Source: Nocardioides jiangsuensis
GTDB lineage: Bacteria > Actinomycetota > Actinomycetes > Propionibacteriales > Nocardioidaceae
Assembly (NCBI RefSeq): GCF_019679455.1
Contig: NZ_JAIEZQ010000002.1
Coordinates: 372,001 to 436,000 of the forward strand
Direction: 5' to 3'
Length of the DNA: 64,000 bases
In this document: piece by piece, positions 59,776 to 64,000 of the stretch
Layout: each line of letters opens with the position of its first letter
Numbering within the stretch: position 1 is the first letter of the stretch
The notes under the pieces: model-generated
What the model was told of the DNA's origin: nothing
Databases searched by the model: none
What the model saw: the letters and a program-made list of their open reading frames with translations, nothing else
Program-made: the position numbers and the translations under genes

Positions 59776-60648
59776 GTGCAGACACCCGCACCCGTCGACT
59801 ACGCCAGGGCCACGAGCGTCGAGCACGCCCTCGAGCTGCTCGAGCGCCTCGGCCCCGAGTCCCGACTGATCGCGGGAGGACACAGCCTCCTGCCGATGAT
59901 GCGGATCCGGCTCGCCCAGCCGGAGTGCGTCATCGACATCAACGACCTGACCGACCTCGACTACGTCAAGGTCGAGGGCGGCGAGCTGTGCATCGGCGCG
60001 ATGACCCGTCACGCCGGGGTGCTCGACTCTCCCGTGGTCGGGGAGCACTACACGATCTTCCACGACGCCGAGCGGCTGATCGCCGACCCGCCGGTGCGCA
60101 ACCGGGGCACGGTGGGCGGCTCGTTCTGCCAGGCCGACCCGGCCGAGGACCTCGCGGCCGTCGGCTCCGCGCTCAAGGCGAGCGTCGTGCTCCGCTCCTC
60201 GCAGGGCACCCGCACCGTGCCGGCCCGGGAGTTCCACGCCGGCCCCTACGAGACCGTGCTCGGCGACGCGGAGATGCTCACCGAGCTGCGGGTGCCGATC
60301 CGGCCCGGGGCGACCAGCGCCTACACCAAGGTCAAGCGCAAGTCGGGGGACTGGGCGACCGCCGCGGCCGGGGCGTACGTCGTCCTCCGGGACGGCGTCG
60401 TCGCCGACGTGGGCATCGGCCTGACCGCGCTCGGCGCGCCCCACTTCTGCGCCGAGGAGGCCGAGGCCTACCTCGTCGGGAAGGAGCCGACCGAGGAGCA
60501 CCTCGCGGAGACGGGCCGGCTCGCGGCGCAGGCGTGCAACCCGCGCGCCGACCAGCGCGGCCCGGTCGAGTACAAGCTCCACCTCGCCGGCGAGCTCACG
60601 CAGCGCGTCCTGCGGCAGTCCGTGGCCCGTGCGGAAGGAAGGGCGTGA
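59776..60648 (+). CDS. coxM: aerobic CO dehydrogenase FAD subunit
   Basis: A 290-aa FAD-binding medium subunit. The FAD loops [17 protein letters not shown] (about 36-52) and [20 protein letters not shown] are conserved in CoxM proteins; it passes electrons from the 2Fe-2S clusters to the quinone pool. GTG 59776 follows CGAGGGGAG. It is the first gene of a coxM-S-L cluster, the order of form I enzymes. The gap to coxS is 2 bp. Confidence 0.92.
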   Translation: MQTPAPVDYARATSVEHALELLERLGPESRLIAGGHSLLPMMRIRLAQPECVIDINDLTDLDYVKVEGGELCIGAMTRHAGVLDSPVVGEHYTIFHDAERLIADPPVRNRGTVGGSFCQADPAEDLAAVGSALKASVVLRSSQGTRTVPAREFHAGPYETVLGDAEMLTELRVPIRPGATSAYTKVKRKSGDWATAAAGAYVVLRDGVVADVGIGLTALGAPHFCAEEAEAYLVGKEPTEEHLAETGRLAAQACNPRADQRGPVEYKLHLAGELTQRVLRQSVARAEGRA

Positions 60649-60650
60649 CC

Positions 60651-61150
60651 ATGCATGTGACGATGACCGTCAACGGCAACGAGGTGACCGCGGACGTCGA
60701 GCCGCGGCTCCTCCTCGTGCACTTCGTCCGCGACCACCTCGGGCTGACCGGCACGCACTGGGGCTGCGACACCTCCCAGTGCGGGACGTGCGTGCTGTGG
60801 CTCGACGGCCGGCCGGTGAAGAGCTGCACGGTCCTGGCGGTGATGGCCGACGGGCACGAGGTGCGCACGGTCGAGGGGCTCGAGGTCGACGGCAGGCTCG
60901 ACCCCGTGCAGCAGGGGTTCATGGAGGAGCACGGCCTCCAGTGCGGCTTCTGCACGCCGGGGATGATGATGACCGCGCGGTGGTTGCTCGACCACCAGCC
61001 GGACCCCGACGAGGCCACGATCCGCGAGGCGATCTCCGGCCAGCTGTGCCGGTGCACCGGCTACGAGAACATCGTGCGCGCGGTGCGGTGGGCAGCCCGG
61101 CACCCCGGGGAGCCGACCACGGCGCAGGACGCCTCCCAGGAGGTCCAGGC

Positions 61151-61154
<4 letters not shown>
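60651..61154 (+). CDS. coxS: aerobic CO dehydrogenase 2Fe-2S subunit
   Basis: A 167-aa iron-sulfur small subunit with the plant-type cluster site (Cys39, 44, 47, 59; [10 protein letters not shown]) and the second site CGFCTPG / CRCTGYENI (Cys98, 101, 133, 135). ATG 60651 lies 9 nt after GGAAGGAAGG; GTG 60645 is a less likely start. It relays electrons from the molybdenum site to the FAD. It overlaps coxL by 4 bp. Confidence 0.94.
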
Positions 61155-63549
<2,395 letters not shown>

Positions 63550-63553
<4 letters not shown>

Positions 63554-64000
63554 GCAGACCCGACGTCGAGCGTCGCGCCGCCGACCTGCGGGCCGAGCGG
63601 GTGCCCTACGTGCACGCCACCGTGGTGCTCGCGGAGCGGCCCACGTCGGCCAAGCCCGGCGACGAGGCGATCGTGTTCGCCGACGGCACCATCGAGGGCT
63701 TCGTCGGAGGGACCTGCGCGGAGTCGACGGTGCGCGCGCAGGGCATCGCGCTGCTCGACTCCGGGGAGCCGCTGCTGCTGCGGATCAGCCCGACGCCGGA
63801 GCCGGAGCAGGAGGCGCCCCGCGCGGACCGGCTGACCGTGCACAACCCCTGCCTGTCGGGCGGGACGCTCGAGATCTTCCTGGAGCCGGTCGTGCCGGCA
63901 CCGCTGCTGGTGGTGCACGGGGAGAGCCCGATCGCGGCCGCCCTCGCCTCCCTGGGCGAGCGGCTCGGCTACCAGGTGCGGGCGGGTGCCGGCGCGGACC
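63550..64000 (+). CDS. XdhC/CoxF-family protein (partial, cut by window end)
   Basis: At least 150 codons, open to the end. The N-terminal XdhC-like domain has the cysteine motif GFVGGTCAESTVR and a second conserved Cys in HNPCLSGGTLEIFLEP; PLLVVHGESPIAAALASLG begins the Rossmann domain. XdhC-like proteins bind molybdenum cofactor and help insert or sulfurate it, so it is probably the maturation factor of the CO dehydrogenase. GTG 63550 overlaps the coxL stop. Confidence 0.88.

Overview
The window is chromosomal DNA from a high-GC Gram-positive actinobacterium, most like Nocardioides or another member of the Nocardioidaceae. Evidence: very high GC, many GTG and TTG starts, chains of ATGA/GTGA overlaps, an SsgA-like gene, and a gene order (tRNA-Gln, glmU, prs, rplY, pth, mfd, mazG, lipoprotein, eno, FtsB-like, DUF501, ppx) that matches the Rv1014c-Rv1026 block of Mycobacterium tuberculosis. 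I see no insertion sequence, integrase, prophage or CRISPR array.

1-25 kb is core. A P-loop ATPase is followed by a desaturase-TetR operon with a twin palindromic operator. Then come tRNA-Gln, glmU, prs, rplY, pth, cysQ, a stand-alone LigD polymerase domain, a DEAD-box helicase, mfd, a SurA-like lipoprotein, mazG, an SsgA-like gene, eno, a divisome gene, DUF501 and ppx. An inverted pair of 22-bp repeat arrays separates ppx from a family 5 uracil-DNA glycosylase. An ACT regulator, def, a short-armed tRNA with a UAA anticodon, a SHOCT protein and a Bax-inhibitor-1 protein follow.

25-31.6 kb carries sulfur metabolism (cbs; metB lies at 55.6 kb), an SGNH hydrolase, a BtuF-like binding protein without signal peptide, and a complete four-gene OpuC-type osmoprotectant ABC importer.

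31.6-50.4 kb is the accessory-looking part, an envelope export region. On the minus strand: RND permease, a 144-aa mini-adaptor lipoprotein, a second RND permease, an OmpR-type regulator and its kinase. On the plus strand: a peptidoglycan-binding adaptor, MacB-like ATPase and permease, a second OmpR regulator and kinase. Around them are a lipoprotein with a duplicated Cys motif and a minus-strand operon of ABC-2 ATPase, permease, secreted Ig-like protein and lipoprotein. Four copies of one 18-bp direct-repeat motif (GCTGANC-N4-SCTGANC) sit 70-110 bp upstream of these units. I infer a single two-component regulon; this is the best candidate for an undescribed system.

50.5-59.6 kb holds single genes: a coiled-coil protein, TSUP permease, YigZ/IMPACT protein, alpha/beta hydrolase, two small alpha/beta-barrel proteins, msrA, metB, an orphan MutL/GlmL-like ATPase and an AI-2E exporter. 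Several of these start 6-7 nt after a TANNNT box and are probably leaderless.

59.7-64 kb is a coxM-coxS-coxL operon whose large subunit has the form I CO dehydrogenase motif AYACSFR, followed by an XdhC/CoxF-like gene cut by the window end. It points to aerobic oxidation of trace carbon monoxide.
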